DNA of 64,000 bases from Sphingomonadales bacterium EhC05. Lineage in GTDB: Bacteria > Pseudomonadota > Alphaproteobacteria > Sphingomonadales > Sphingomonadaceae. Positions 27,370-36,683 of this stretch are shown here, piece after piece. The stretch is from assembly GCA_001650955.1 (NCBI GenBank), contig LXYP01000002.1, positions 124,001-188,000 of the forward strand, written 5' to 3'. The notes beneath the pieces were generated by a model. That model was not told where the DNA came from, made no database searches, and saw only the letters and a list, made by a program, of their open reading frames with translations. The position numbers and the translations under genes are program-made. Each line of letters opens with the position of its first letter. Position 1 is the stretch's first letter.

Positions 27370-27667
27370 TGTCTCTCCATAAGCGGCATTGGTCAAAATT
27401 CATATGCGCAAGACGCAATCGGCAACTGGGTATAGAATATCTGATGTTGCATTTATCATGCGGGGCAAAATTGTCCCAAAGCTACAGGACAAGACAGGGG
27501 TCACCGATATGCTATCCGACCGTCTTGGTCTGCTCGCGGGCGGTTTCCGCAAGTTAATCGATAAGTGGCTGGGTAGCTGGGCTCTCGTGCCCTTGTCCGA
27601 ATCTTCTCCATCCGTTGACAGCCCTGTTGACGTTGAATATCGTTCTCAATCGAAAGGACTTATCCAC
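27370..27667. other. Intergenic region between luxR-type gene and secreted protein gene
   Basis: About 300 bases with the likely divergent promoters. One plus-strand frame stays open through it in phase with the next gene, but it has no ribosome binding site and no protein-like features before the signal peptide, so it is treated as non-coding. Confidence 0.5.
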
Positions 27668-28045
27668 ATGACAAGTCACAAATATTGGGGCATCGGCATC
27701 GCCTCAGCGTTGGTCTTTGCGACAGCGCAACCAGCTTCTGCACAAGACCGTTATAGATATTGCCAGCAGCGGGCTGCCGAGTTTTCGGGCTATAACGGGC
27801 GCGTTCCAGACCGATATCTCCCCGGAGGTGCTTTGGAAGGAGCAGCCAAAGGCGCCGCAACCTCGGGAATTGGCGGTTTGATCTTTGAAAAGAACAAGAA
27901 AAAACGGAAACGTGATGTTCGGCGTGGCGCAGCTCTGGGAGCATTATTTGGTGCCATCAAACGTGGCAATGCCAAGAAGCAACAAAATCGCGCTGCCCGG
28001 AATTATCGGCTTGAACTAGACGCATGTATGCGCGGAGGATATTAA
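27668..28045 (+). CDS. Secreted glycine-zipper protein
   Basis: A 125-residue protein with signal peptide (ALVFATAQPASAQDR, cleavage near residue 25). The middle holds glycine-spaced helices, GGALEGAAKGAATSGIGGLIF and GAALGALFGAIKRG, separated by a very basic linker KNKKKRKRDVRRG. Glycine-zipper segments of this kind insert in or pack against membranes. Two cysteines are at the ends of the mature part. ATG 27668 follows an AAAGGA motif by ten bases. Its stop overlaps the next start in TAATG, so the two are coupled. Function unknown. Confidence 0.75.
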   Translation: MTSHKYWGIGIASALVFATAQPASAQDRYRYCQQRAAEFSGYNGRVPDRYLPGGALEGAAKGAATSGIGGLIFEKNKKKRKRDVRRGAALGALFGAIKRGNAKKQQNRAARNYRLELDACMRGGY

Positions 28046-28398
28046 TGACCTATTCGAAAAACAGACTATTCGCCAAGGCAGCTATTTTCGGTTTGGCGGC
28101 AGCGAGCTTGATCAGCACATCCGCAATTGCACAGGATGCAGGCCAGGAAATTGATGCTCTCGCGCCAGCTGCGTCGATTGATTTGAAAGAAGTAACATGT
28201 TGGGATATCACCACGCTCAACGAAGATGACCGTGGCGCGACCATGATTTTGCTTTATGGCCAAGCCATTGGGGAAAAGGGCATGTCGGCGATTTCACCTG
28301 AAGCGGTACAAGTGGCGATCGTGACTACGATAATCGATTGTGTCGACAAGCCTGATTCAATTGTGCATGAAATATTATCAGAAAAAATGAGTCATTAG
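28045..28398 (+). CDS. HdeA/HdeB-like periplasmic protein
   Basis: A 117-residue exported protein (signal peptide ending SAIAQDA). The mature domain has one cysteine in EVTCWDITTLNEDDRG and one in IIDCVDKPD about 50 residues apart, with short helices between, as in the acid chaperones HdeA and HdeB. Homology is inferred from this pattern only. It starts at ATG 28045, sharing a base with the preceding stop. Together with the glycine-zipper protein it forms a small two-gene envelope operon. Confidence 0.65.
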   Translation: MTYSKNRLFAKAAIFGLAAASLISTSAIAQDAGQEIDALAPAASIDLKEVTCWDITTLNEDDRGATMILLYGQAIGEKGMSAISPEAVQVAIVTTIIDCVDKPDSIVHEILSEKMSH

Positions 28399-28466
28399 AC
28401 ATGAGGCGTTAAAGAGGCCGCCATTCTTGCTGTCCATTTTGCTACTGTTTGGGAAGGACTAGCATT

Positions 28467-29543
28467 TTGACTGGAGTTAAAAATTTCTCGCTTGGGCGAA
28501 TCGCCATAGGTTCTGCAATTTGCCTATTGCTTGCCTCCTGTTCAGGCGGTGACGTGGATGAAGCTGAAATCGTTCGACCAGCAAAATTGCACCTTGTGCA
28601 GGCGTCATCCCAACGGTTTGAAGCAAATTTTCCAGCGATTATCGAAGCCGATTCGTCGTCGACCCTCACTTTCCAGGTTGGCGGATTGCTGGAAAGTCTG
28701 CCGGTCCGTGAAGGCCAGCTGGTCCGCAAAGGCGCAGTGATCGGCCGTCTCGATCAACGCCGCTATCAAAATGCTGTCAATTCGGCCCGCGCGCAATATG
28801 CGACGGCCGAATCAGAATATCAAAGCGCTTCCCGGCTTCTGGAAGAAGATGCCATCGCGCGGATCGCGGTGGATCAGCGGCGCGCCCAGCGCGATGTCGC
28901 CCGGGCCAGTTTGGACAGCGCCGAGAAAGATCTCGCGGACACCGTTTTGCGCGCGCCCTTTTCGGGCGTCGTCGCGGTTGTGCAGGCGACCCGCTATGAG
29001 AATATTCAGCCCAAGGAAGATGTTGTCACACTGCAATCCGTCGGCAAGGTTGAAGCTGTCGTCAGCATACCGGCGAGCCTGGTCGCCGCTTTGGGCAATG
29101 ATCCCGATGATGCGACCAATGAATATGTTGTCCTGAACGCAGCGCCTGATCTCAAAATTCCGGGTACATTCCGATCCGTAACGACCCAGGCTGATACGCA
29201 ATCCCAAACCTTCCAGGTCAAATTCTCCTTTACCCCTCCGCCGGGCATGACGGTGTTGCCAGGTATGACCGGGACCGTTTTTGGCAGCAGGGCGCTGGTG
29301 GAAGGCAGAGATGCCACGCATATATCCGTGCCGCTCGGTTCGATACAGGCCAATGGCAAAGAACGGTTTGTCTGGGTTGTCGATAAGAAGACCATGACGG
29401 TCAAAAAGCGGAAAGTGCTTGTTGATAAAGATGTCGGTGAAGAAATTGCGTTACGCGGCGGACTGAAGGCCGGCGAGACAATTGTTGCCGCGGGTGCGGC
29501 CTATCTTCAAGATGGGATGAAAATTCGTCCCTATACGCCGTAA
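28467..29543 (+). CDS. RND efflux periplasmic adaptor (membrane fusion protein)
   Basis: A 358-residue HlyD-type adaptor, lipid-anchored by lipobox LLLASC near residue 25. The lipoyl half-motifs are SLPVREGQLVRKGAVIGRLD and APFSGVVAVVQATRYENIQP, flanking a coiled-coil hairpin (ESEYQSASRLLEEDAI). The beta-barrel and membrane-proximal parts follow. The start is TTG 28467-28469 with AAGGA nine bases upstream. It is the first gene of a complete tripartite efflux operon, 12 bases before the pump gene. The substrates cannot be read from the sequence. Confidence 0.9.
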   Translation: MTGVKNFSLGRIAIGSAICLLLASCSGGDVDEAEIVRPAKLHLVQASSQRFEANFPAIIEADSSSTLTFQVGGLLESLPVREGQLVRKGAVIGRLDQRRYQNAVNSARAQYATAESEYQSASRLLEEDAIARIAVDQRRAQRDVARASLDSAEKDLADTVLRAPFSGVVAVVQATRYENIQPKEDVVTLQSVGKVEAVVSIPASLVAALGNDPDDATNEYVVLNAAPDLKIPGTFRSVTTQADTQSQTFQVKFSFTPPPGMTVLPGMTGTVFGSRALVEGRDATHISVPLGSIQANGKERFVWVVDKKTMTVKKRKVLVDKDVGEEIALRGGLKAGETIVAAGAAYLQDGMKIRPYTP

Positions 29544-29555
29544 GCGACGCGCATC

Positions 29556-32500
29556 ATGGATCTTGCAGAATTTTCGATCAAAAACCGGCTGATTTGTTTC
29601 ATCGTAATCGCCCTTTCCCTGGTTGGCGGTTGGTATAGCTATGAAAATATTGCGCGCTTCGAAGACCCGGAATTCACCATCCGGACGGCGCAAGTGGTCA
29701 CCACCTATCCCGGCGCAACGCCTGTCGAGGTGGCAAATGAAGTGACCGAAGCGCTGGAAAGTTCGATTCAGCAGCTTCAGGAAGTGGAAGAGATCCGATC
29801 GGTATCTTCCGCAGGCCGCTCCGAAATCAGCGTCGATATTCTCTATAAATTTTCGTCTGAAAAAGCCGATCTCCAGCTGATCTGGACCAAATTGCGCAAC
29901 AAGGTCAATGATGCCCAATCACGACTTCCGCCGGGTGTCGAAACGTCGGTTGTCAACGATGATTTTGGCGACGTTTACGGCCTCTATTATCTGGTGACGG
30001 GCGATGGCTATACATCTGCAGAACTCTATAAATATATCCGGTCGCTGCGCACCGATCTGCTTTCGGTTGATGATGTCGCCAAGGTACAACCGATGGGAAT
30101 GCAGCAAGAAGCCATCTATGTCGAAATATCGCGCGAGCGCGCCAATGCGCTCGGCCTTTCGGTCGAACAGATATATGGTGATCTGGCCCAACAAAATTCA
30201 GTCACGCCTGCGGGGGATATCAAACTTGGCAATCGCCGCCTAAAATTCCAGCCGACCGGACAGATTGATTCCGTCGAGGCAATCAGTAATCTGGTGATCT
30301 CGACCGCATCCTCCGGCACGATTGTGACGTTGAGAGATATTGCAACGGTCACACGCGACTATCAGGACCCGGCCAGTTTCATTATCCGCTACAATGGCAA
30401 GCCAGCGATTGCGATTGGCATATCAAATATTTCCGGGGCCAATGTCGCCAAAATGGGCGCGGCGATTGACGCCAAGCTGGAGGAAACCAAGAGCCTCCGC
30501 CCGATCGGCGTCGAGGTTCACGAATATTATCATCAGGGCAAGATTGTCGAAACCGCCGTCGCCGATTTCGCGCTGAACGTTCTGGCGGCGCTGCTCATCG
30601 TTCTGATCACATTGTTCTTTTTCATGGGCGCGCGATCCGCCATCGTGATCGGGGCCGTGCTCGTGCTCACCATCGCGGCAACCTTGGCGACGATGTATTT
30701 GATCAATATCCCGATGCACCGCATATCGCTGGGCGCGCTGATCATCGCGCTGGGGATGCTGGTGGACAATGCGATTGTCGTCACCGAGGGCATATTGGTT
30801 GGCACCCAACAGGGCCGCAAGAAACTCGATATTGCCAAGGAGATCGTCAAACGGACAAAATGGCCTCTGCTCGGCGGGACGTTGGTTGGGATCATTGCCT
30901 TTGCGCCGATTGGCTTTGCTCCGGGCAGCACCGCAGAATTTACCGGTGACCTGTTCTGGGTCGTGATGGTGTCCTTGCTGTTCAGCTGGATTTTCGCGAT
31001 CACCGCGGTCCCGCTATTTGCGGATATCCTGTTTGCCGAACCCGACGAGGGGCCGGTTGAGCAGAAACCGGAACATCCCTTTTTCGTCCACTATAAGAAT
31101 TTCATGCGCCGGGTTCTCGCGAGATCGAAACTCGCCCTGGTCACCGTCGCGGCGCTCTTCGCCTTGTCGGTTTTCGGCTTCAACTATGTCACCCCCGGCT
31201 TCTTCCCGCCATCGACCAGTCCGCAAATCGTGGTCGATTTCAACTTGCCGGAAGGCACTGATATCACCGAGACCGACGCCAAGATGAAGCGTCTCGAAAA
31301 ATATCTGATGAAGCAACAGGGCATCAAGGATGTCCAGTCGCTGGTTGGCATGGGCACATTGCGTTTCATGCTGGTCTATGGACCGGAATCGCCAAGCACC
31401 GCCTACGGACAGTTTCTGATCAAGACCGATGATTATGACGTGATTTCTGGATTGCTGCCCAAGCTTCAGAAACATATCGACGCCAATTATCCGGATGCAC
31501 AGGCAAAGGTCTGGCAGTTCCAATTGGGCCCCGGTGGCGGATCCAAGATCGAGGCAGAATTTTCTGGCCCTGATCCCGTCATCCTGCGGGAGTTGGCCGG
31601 CAAGGCCAAGGCTGTGATGGCCGCCGATGGCGGTGCGATATCGATCAAGGACGACTGGCGGCAGCCGGTGAGCGTGATCGAACCCTCCTATAATGCCGAT
31701 AGCGGCAGGCGCCTGGGCATTTCTCGCGAAGATCTCGCCGATGCGCTGCGGACCAATTTCTCCGGCCGCAATGTCGGTGTTTACCGCGAAGATGACCAGC
31801 TTCTGCCAATCATCGCCCGCGCGCCAGCGCGGGAACGGCTTGATGCGAACAGTATGCGCGGCGTGCAAATCACCAGTCCGGTTTCCGGCAAGTCGGTGCC
31901 GATATTGGAAGTCGTGAATGATTTTGAAACCAAATGGCAAGATTCGCGTTTGCGCAGAGTGGATCGGGTCTGGACGATCAATGCGCAATCCGACCCCGTG
32001 CCCGGTGAATTGTCCGCTGACCTGCTGTCGCGTGTCCAGCCCCAAATAGAGGATATTGCGCTGCCGGAAGGCTATACGCTGAAATGGAACGGTGAGATCG
32101 GTGACAGCAGCGAGGCCAATTCAAGCCTCGCCAGCACCTTGCCGCTGGGCTTCCTGGCGATGGTGCTGGTCGTGGTCGTGCTGTTCAATGCACTGAAACA
32201 GCCGCTGATCATCTGGCTGGTCGTGCCCTTGTCGCTAATCGGGGTGGTGTTCGGATTGCTGGTCACCGGCACGGCGATGGAGTTTATGGCAATATTGGGC
32301 CTGTTGTCGCTGTCCGGCTTGCTGATCAAAAATGCCATTGTTCTGGTTGATCAGATGGATCTGGAAATCAGGGAGGGCCAGCCGCGCTATGATGCGGTTC
32401 TCAACTCCGCTGCCAGCCGTGTGCGCCCCGTCATGATGGGATCATTGACGACAGTTTTGGGGGTTATCCCACTGTTTTTCGATGCGTTTTTTAAATCAAT

Positions 32501-32636
32501 GGCGGTTGTTCTGGTCTTTGGCCTCACTTTCGCGACCGCGCTGACACTTGTGATCATTCCGATTCTTTACGTCATGTTCTTCCGGATCAGTCCGGATGAG
32601 ATTGCCGAACCGGAAACTGTGGAGGATTCGGCATGA
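29556..32636 (+). CDS. RND efflux pump inner-membrane permease
   Basis: A 1026-residue AcrB/MexB-superfamily transporter with the usual 12 membrane helices and two large periplasmic loops. Helix 4 carries GALIIALGMLVDNAIVVTEG, with D-N where AcrB has two Asp, and helix 10-11 carries GLLSLSGLLIKNAIVLVDQ with the relay Lys. It uses the proton gradient to export substrates from membrane or periplasm. ATG 29556 begins MDLAEFSIKNRLI. Its stop overlaps the outer-membrane factor start by four bases. The family is sure, the substrate range is not. Confidence 0.95.
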   Translation: MDLAEFSIKNRLICFIVIALSLVGGWYSYENIARFEDPEFTIRTAQVVTTYPGATPVEVANEVTEALESSIQQLQEVEEIRSVSSAGRSEISVDILYKFSSEKADLQLIWTKLRNKVNDAQSRLPPGVETSVVNDDFGDVYGLYYLVTGDGYTSAELYKYIRSLRTDLLSVDDVAKVQPMGMQQEAIYVEISRERANALGLSVEQIYGDLAQQNSVTPAGDIKLGNRRLKFQPTGQIDSVEAISNLVISTASSGTIVTLRDIATVTRDYQDPASFIIRYNGKPAIAIGISNISGANVAKMGAAIDAKLEETKSLRPIGVEVHEYYHQGKIVETAVADFALNVLAALLIVLITLFFFMGARSAIVIGAVLVLTIAATLATMYLINIPMHRISLGALIIALGMLVDNAIVVTEGILVGTQQGRKKLDIAKEIVKRTKWPLLGGTLVGIIAFAPIGFAPGSTAEFTGDLFWVVMVSLLFSWIFAITAVPLFADILFAEPDEGPVEQKPEHPFFVHYKNFMRRVLARSKLALVTVAALFALSVFGFNYVTPGFFPPSTSPQIVVDFNLPEGTDITETDAKMKRLEKYLMKQQGIKDVQSLVGMGTLRFMLVYGPESPSTAYGQFLIKTDDYDVISGLLPKLQKHIDANYPDAQAKVWQFQLGPGGGSKIEAEFSGPDPVILRELAGKAKAVMAADGGAISIKDDWRQPVSVIEPSYNADSGRRLGISREDLADALRTNFSGRNVGVYREDDQLLPIIARAPARERLDANSMRGVQITSPVSGKSVPILEVVNDFETKWQDSRLRRVDRVWTINAQSDPVPGELSADLLSRVQPQIEDIALPEGYTLKWNGEIGDSSEANSSLASTLPLGFLAMVLVVVVLFNALKQPLIIWLVVPLSLIGVVFGLLVTGTAMEFMAILGLLSLSGLLIKNAIVLVDQMDLEIREGQPRYDAVLNSAASRVRPVMMGSLTTVLGVIPLFFDAFFKSMAVVLVFGLTFATALTLVIIPILYVMFFRISPDEIAEPETVEDSA

Positions 32637-34045
32637 ACCGTCCAACGCCATCGCGCCGGATTGCCGCTCTGTTATCCACCGTTGCCTTGCTCTCCGGCTG
32701 TGCCAGCATATCGCCGGCGACCCAAAGTGAAACGCTCGCTTCTGCGTCCCAGAGCCTGCCGCCCATTCCACCTGGCTGGACGTCTGCCCGCGAACGAATC
32801 GGTGATGTCAACGTCGGCTGGATTGAAGAATTTGATGACCCCTTGCTGACCCAATTGGTCAACGAGGCATTGCTCAGCAATCGCAATTTGCGCGCCGCAG
32901 CGGCCAATGTGCGGAGGTCCTGGGCCCTGGCGAGACAGGCCGCTTCTCCGTTGCTGCCGAGCATCAGCGGATCTGGCAGCGCCCAGCGCAACGAGCCATT
33001 TGAAAATGGTGGCAGCAGCACCTTCTCCGTTGGCCTGCAGCTAGATTATGAAATTGATATCTGGAACCGGATCGAAGCGGGCGAACAAGCAGCGGTAGAA
33101 AGCGCGCAATCTGCGGAAGCCAATTATCTCTTCTCGCAATATTCGATCGCGGCGGCCGTCGCCCAGAATTATTTTCTGGTGATCGAATCGGATGGACAGA
33201 TCGATGTCGCCCAGAGCATCGTCGATGCTCTGATTGAGATAAGACGCATCGTCCGTCTGCGTTACCAATATGGCTTTGCATCGGCTTATGATGTCTCTTT
33301 GGCGGAGTCCGATCTGGCATCCGCCGAAGATACATTGGAAACCGCAAAAAATGGCAAATTGGAAGCCTTGCGCGCATTGGAGACGCTGATTGGACGCTAT
33401 CCAGCCGGCACTCTTCAGTCACCGCGCATATTACCATCGACCCCTGGTCTTCCCGGTGCGGGCTTGCCATCCGAATTGCTCCAACGCCGTCCGGACATCA
33501 TCGCCGCCGAACGCGGCATTGCGGCGGCCATTAACAGCCGGAAAGTATCTGAAGCTGCCAAATTGCCAAGTCTGGGACTGTCTAGCACTTTGGGCGGTGC
33601 GTCGGGCGAGTTGAAAAATATCCTCGATCCAGCCAATATCGTCTGGACCTTGGCCGGCAATCTTTTGGCGCCGATTTTTGATGGCGGCGCGCGAGACGCA
33701 CAGGTTGATGCCAGCGAAGCAGATGTCGATGCTGCCGTTGCAATCTATGCCGATACGGCGCTCAACGCTTTTGCTGAAGTCGAGTCTGCGCTTGATCGCG
33801 GTGTCTCACTCCGGGCACGGCGCCTTGCCCTGGAAAAGGGAGCCGAGGAAACCACCAACGCGCTTCGCCTCTCGCTGCTACAATATAAAGAGGGTGAGAT
33901 TGACTTGATCGACGTCCTGTCAATCCAGCAGCGCGTATTCGGGGCACAAAGCAACTTGCTGTCGCTCAAGCGCGCGCAACTCAATCAATATCTCGAGATC
34001 AGCTTGGCGCTAGGTGGCGACTGGAAGACAATCTCGCAGGAATAG
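32633..34045 (+). CDS. RND efflux outer-membrane factor (NodT/OprM type)
   Basis: A 470-residue TolC-like lipoprotein (lipobox TVALLSGC). Two OEP repeats are visible, each with a long helix pair: NRNLRAAAANVRRSWALARQ in the first, and the conserved ELLQRRPDIIAAERGIAAA opening the second. FDGGARDAQVDASEADVDAA lies in the second coiled coil. It forms the exit duct for the pump encoded just before it. The ATGA junction with the permease gene indicates coupled translation. A strong terminator lies about 100 bases downstream. Confidence 0.94.
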   Translation: MNRPTPSRRIAALLSTVALLSGCASISPATQSETLASASQSLPPIPPGWTSARERIGDVNVGWIEEFDDPLLTQLVNEALLSNRNLRAAAANVRRSWALARQAASPLLPSISGSGSAQRNEPFENGGSSTFSVGLQLDYEIDIWNRIEAGEQAAVESAQSAEANYLFSQYSIAAAVAQNYFLVIESDGQIDVAQSIVDALIEIRRIVRLRYQYGFASAYDVSLAESDLASAEDTLETAKNGKLEALRALETLIGRYPAGTLQSPRILPSTPGLPGAGLPSELLQRRPDIIAAERGIAAAINSRKVSEAAKLPSLGLSSTLGGASGELKNILDPANIVWTLAGNLLAPIFDGGARDAQVDASEADVDAAVAIYADTALNAFAEVESALDRGVSLRARRLALEKGAEETTNALRLSLLQYKEGEIDLIDVLSIQQRVFGAQSNLLSLKRAQLNQYLEISLALGGDWKTISQE

Positions 34046-34150
34046 AGCTAGGCCTTTCCGCCAGATCAGCAGCCGATGCGCTGCCGAATGGGAACAGTCT
34101 TGCCGCGCAATCAACCCCAGATAGGCCGCATATATTCGAGAAAGCCAAAA

Positions 34151-34180
34151 AAAACCCCGGTGTAAGGGCACCGGGGTTTT
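34151..34180. terminator. Bidirectional terminator between RND operon and urcA-type gene
   Basis: Perfect 12-base arms AAAACCCCGGTG and CACCGGGGTTTT around a 6-base loop. The run of A before it and T within the right arm let it end transcription from both sides. Confidence 0.93.
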
Positions 34181-34242
34181 GACAAGTTGGCTTGGCCAAA
34201 TGTGGCCGCTTGTTGGGGGACTGCGGCTCTTGGAATCTGAAT

Positions 34243-34596
34243 TTAGTTGCTGATGACCATCGCGGTTTCGACAGGCTGTCCAGAAGCGGCAGCGGTCATG
34301 ATTGTAACGGTCGCACGCTTGGCTGAAGCGCTCGCTTGATCCATGCACTTGCCATGGTCCTGAACGTCAACCAGATTTTTGGAGTCGTAGCTGCCACAAA
34401 CCTTGCGAACGGCGCCCTTCAGGCGGCCCTGCAGCGTCGCTTTGCCATCTTCGCTAGCCAGATCAAGATCGGCGTAGCTGACTGTCGCTGTCCGCTCGGT
34501 CCGCGCCTGGGCATTGGCACTGGCTGCGAAACCGGTGGAGGTGACAGCGATTGCAGCTGCGGCACAAAGGGCTTTGTTAAAAATTGAATTCGACAT
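34243..34596 (-). CDS. UrcA family secreted protein
   Basis: A 117-residue protein with signal peptide (AAIAVTSTGFAASANAQA). The mature part matches the UrcA family: TATVSYADLDLASEDGKATLQGRL, AVRKVCGSY, and a second Cys in HGKCMDQASASAKRA. The family takes its name from a sphingomonad gene and is typical of this order; its function is not known. ATG 34594-34596 has GGAG eight bases before it. The gene stands alone, closed by the bidirectional terminator. Confidence 0.87.
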   Translation of the reverse strand: MSNSIFNKALCAAAAIAVTSTGFAASANAQARTERTATVSYADLDLASEDGKATLQGRLKGAVRKVCGSYDSKNLVDVQDHGKCMDQASASAKRATVTIMTAAASGQPVETAMVISN

Positions 34597-35136
34597 AATA
34601 TTACTCCTCAAAATTTGTTCGGGGCGGAGCCGGATAAAAGGGGGACCGGCCCCGTCCACAGGGGGATGATGGCGGGAGCGTTTGTTTCCGTCCAACCGGG
34701 GAAGGTTATCTGGAGAGACTTAGGGGTTGCTCCCGCCTCGCATCCTTAGATACGCAGGAGCCCATATCGTTGCACCTCACCTTCGATGAAACGCCATTTT
34801 CGTCGCCCAACGACCAAAAGCTTCGACGAACGACAAATGCCCGTCGATGAAAATGTGATGGTGTATCTTTTGTGACGATTCAGATAGTTACCGATATGGC
34901 CATTTGAACCTCAAGCGCCCGGCGCGGGCTTTCACCTGCTTGGCTTTCGCGCCAATAAGGCGCGGCGGCCGGTCGGACTTGCTGCGCTCGCCTGGCAGCC
35001 AACTTAGCGCAGGATCACCAAATCGTCGGGCAAACGGAGGCAAGCACAATGACGCGCCCGGAGCCCAAACTTGGTCCGGGGGCGGAAAGCCAAGGGAACG
35101 GATGCGACCGGCCGACCTTTGAGGTCTAATGGAAAA
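34597..35136. other. Long intergenic region, with a stop-free minus-strand frame
   Basis: The part next to the urcA-type gene (34597-34880) holds its promoter and several copies of a CGAYGAA-like word, with no gene. The part at 34888-35136 is GC-rich and, on the minus strand, stays open for 82 codons in phase with the thiSG stop codon. It lacks a start codon of its own and reads as an Arg/Pro-rich peptide. A dispersed repeat rather than a gene is likelier. Confidence 0.5.
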
Positions 35137-36123
35137 TCAAATCAATCCGGCCAACGGGCTCGATGGGTCGGCATACATACGGCGGCCCATTCTGCCCGAC
35201 AGATAGGCTTCGCGTCCGGCTTCTACAGCGAGCCGCATCGCCCGCGCCATCCGGATCGGCTGTTTCGCTTCGGCGATGGCGGTATTCATCAAGACGCCGT
35301 CACAACCCAGTTCCATCGCGACCGCGGCATCGCTGGCGGTGCCAACACCGGCATCCACCAGCACCGGCACATTGGCCCCCTCGACAATCAGCCGGATGGT
35401 GACACGGTTCTGAATCCCGAGGCCCGACCCGATCGGCGCGCCCAGAGGCATGATCGCGACCGCGCCGGCATCTTCCAGCTGTTTCGCGGCGATCGGGTCA
35501 TCGACGCAATAGACCATCGGCTTGAAACCTTCCTTGGCCAGCACCTCGGTGGCTTCCAATGTTTCACGCATATTGGGATAGAGCGTCTTGGCCTCACCCA
35601 GCACTTCAAGCTTGACCAGCTCCCAGCCACCGGCTTCGCGCGCCAGCCGCAAGGTGCGGATCGCGTCATCGGCGTTGAAACAGCCGGCCGTATTGGGGAG
35701 ATAGGTGATTTTCTTCGGATCAATATAGTCCATCAGCACCGGCTGGTTGCGATCCATCACATTGACCCGGCGGACCGCGACGGTGACAATCTCGGCGCCT
35801 GCAGCTTCAACCGCCGCCGCATTTTCCTCAAAATCCTGATATTTGCCGGTGCCAACGATCAGGCGGGATTTGAACGTCTTGCCCGCGACCGTCCAACTGT
35901 CATCCGCGGCATGATCGCCGCCGCCGACAAAATGGACGATCTCCAGTTCGTCGCCTTGCTCAACCATCACATCTGCCAAAGTCGACCGTGGCACGATCTC
36001 CCGATTCCGCTCGACCGCGACCTTGGCCGGATCAAGATCCAGCGTATGAACCAGTTCGGCAATGGACAAGCCCGCCGCGATCTTGTGATCATCGCCATTC
36101 AACCGGATCTGAATTTCAGCCAT
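35137..36123 (-). CDS. thiG: Fused sulfur carrier ThiS - thiazole synthase ThiG
   Basis: A 328-residue fusion for the thiazole half of thiamine. Residues 1-69 are ThiS ([12 protein letters not shown] to VHFVGGG); residues 77-328 are ThiG, with Schiff-base K171 (LVKLEVL), the YLPNTAGC segment and [10 protein letters not shown]-like end. ThiG forms the thiazole from deoxyxylulose phosphate, dehydroglycine and ThiS thiocarboxylate. Because the ThiS Gly-Gly end is internal, thiocarboxylate formation needs explaining. ATG 36121-36123 has a GGAAG motif eight bases upstream. Divergent from aroQ; no TPP riboswitch recognised in the 98-base gap. Confidence 0.94.
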   Translation of the reverse strand: MAEIQIRLNGDDHKIAAGLSIAELVHTLDLDPAKVAVERNREIVPRSTLADVMVEQGDELEIVHFVGGGDHAADDSWTVAGKTFKSRLIVGTGKYQDFEENAAAVEAAGAEIVTVAVRRVNVMDRNQPVLMDYIDPKKITYLPNTAGCFNADDAIRTLRLAREAGGWELVKLEVLGEAKTLYPNMRETLEATEVLAKEGFKPMVYCVDDPIAAKQLEDAGAVAIMPLGAPIGSGLGIQNRVTIRLIVEGANVPVLVDAGVGTASDAAVAMELGCDGVLMNTAIAEAKQPIRMARAMRLAVEAGREAYLSGRMGRRMYADPSSPLAGLI

Positions 36124-36221
36124 TTGCAAAACTTCCATGTGTTTGATCTCGCTTTTCAAATGTGAGCCATATAAAGAGGACAACACACTCGCAACCAAAA
36201 GCGCGCATGAGGGGTAGCAAT

Positions 36222-36662
36222 TTGGCCAATAGCAAGACAATCTATGTCCTCAACGGCCCCAATCTCAATTTATTGGGTATGCGGGAACCGGAAATCTACG
36301 GATCCGATACGCTCGACGATATCGCCGGGCGGCTGGAAGACCAGGCGCAGGCGCTCGGCTTTGATGTCGACATTCGCCAGAGCAACCATGAAGGCCATCT
36401 GGTCGACTGGTTGCACGAAGCGGCGGCAGACAAAGCCCATGCTGTCATCCTGAACGCAGGCGCGCTGACTCACACGTCGCTTGCCCTGTTCGATGCGATC
36501 AAGGCGATCACGGTCCCGGTCATCGAAGTGCATATTTCCAATCCCGCCGCGCGCGAGGAATATCGCCACAAGAGTTTCATTGCGCCAGTTGCCAAAGGCA
36601 GCATTTGCGGCTTTGGTGCATTCGGCTATGAAATGGCGCTGCAAGCCGCGACAAAATTTTAA
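36222..36662 (+). CDS. aroQ: Type II 3-dehydroquinate dehydratase
   Basis: A 146-residue shikimate-pathway enzyme. [19 protein letters not shown] is the type II signature, with Y26 the catalytic tyrosine; the substrate loop [15 protein letters not shown] and the His in VIEVHIS follow. Length is exactly that of the family if translation starts at TTG 36222, which has a GAGGGG motif about nine bases before it. An ATG five codons upstream would overlap that motif. accB follows 21 bases after the stop, a common neighbour in alphaproteobacteria. Confidence 0.95.
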   Translation: MANSKTIYVLNGPNLNLLGMREPEIYGSDTLDDIAGRLEDQAQALGFDVDIRQSNHEGHLVDWLHEAAADKAHAVILNAGALTHTSLALFDAIKAITVPVIEVHISNPAAREEYRHKSFIAPVAKGSICGFGAFGYEMALQAATKF

Positions 36663-36683
36663 CATCATCAATGAGGAATCATA

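Noticed and set aside
27389-27667. N-terminal extension of the glycine-zipper protein
   Set aside because: It would bury the signal peptide and lacks a ribosome binding site; ATG 27668 gives a normal exported protein.
31014-32045. 343-codon antisense frame inside the RND permease gene
   Set aside because: Shadow of a high-GC gene with a confident product; composition (His/Arg/Ile-rich) is typical of antisense frames.
35071-36165. Plus-strand frame opposite thiSG
   Set aside because: Antisense shadow; ThiS-ThiG motifs on the minus strand are unmistakable.
35124-36240. TPP riboswitch near thiSG
   Set aside because: The 98-base gap to aroQ lacks the conserved TPP-binding CTGAGA and thi-box pattern.
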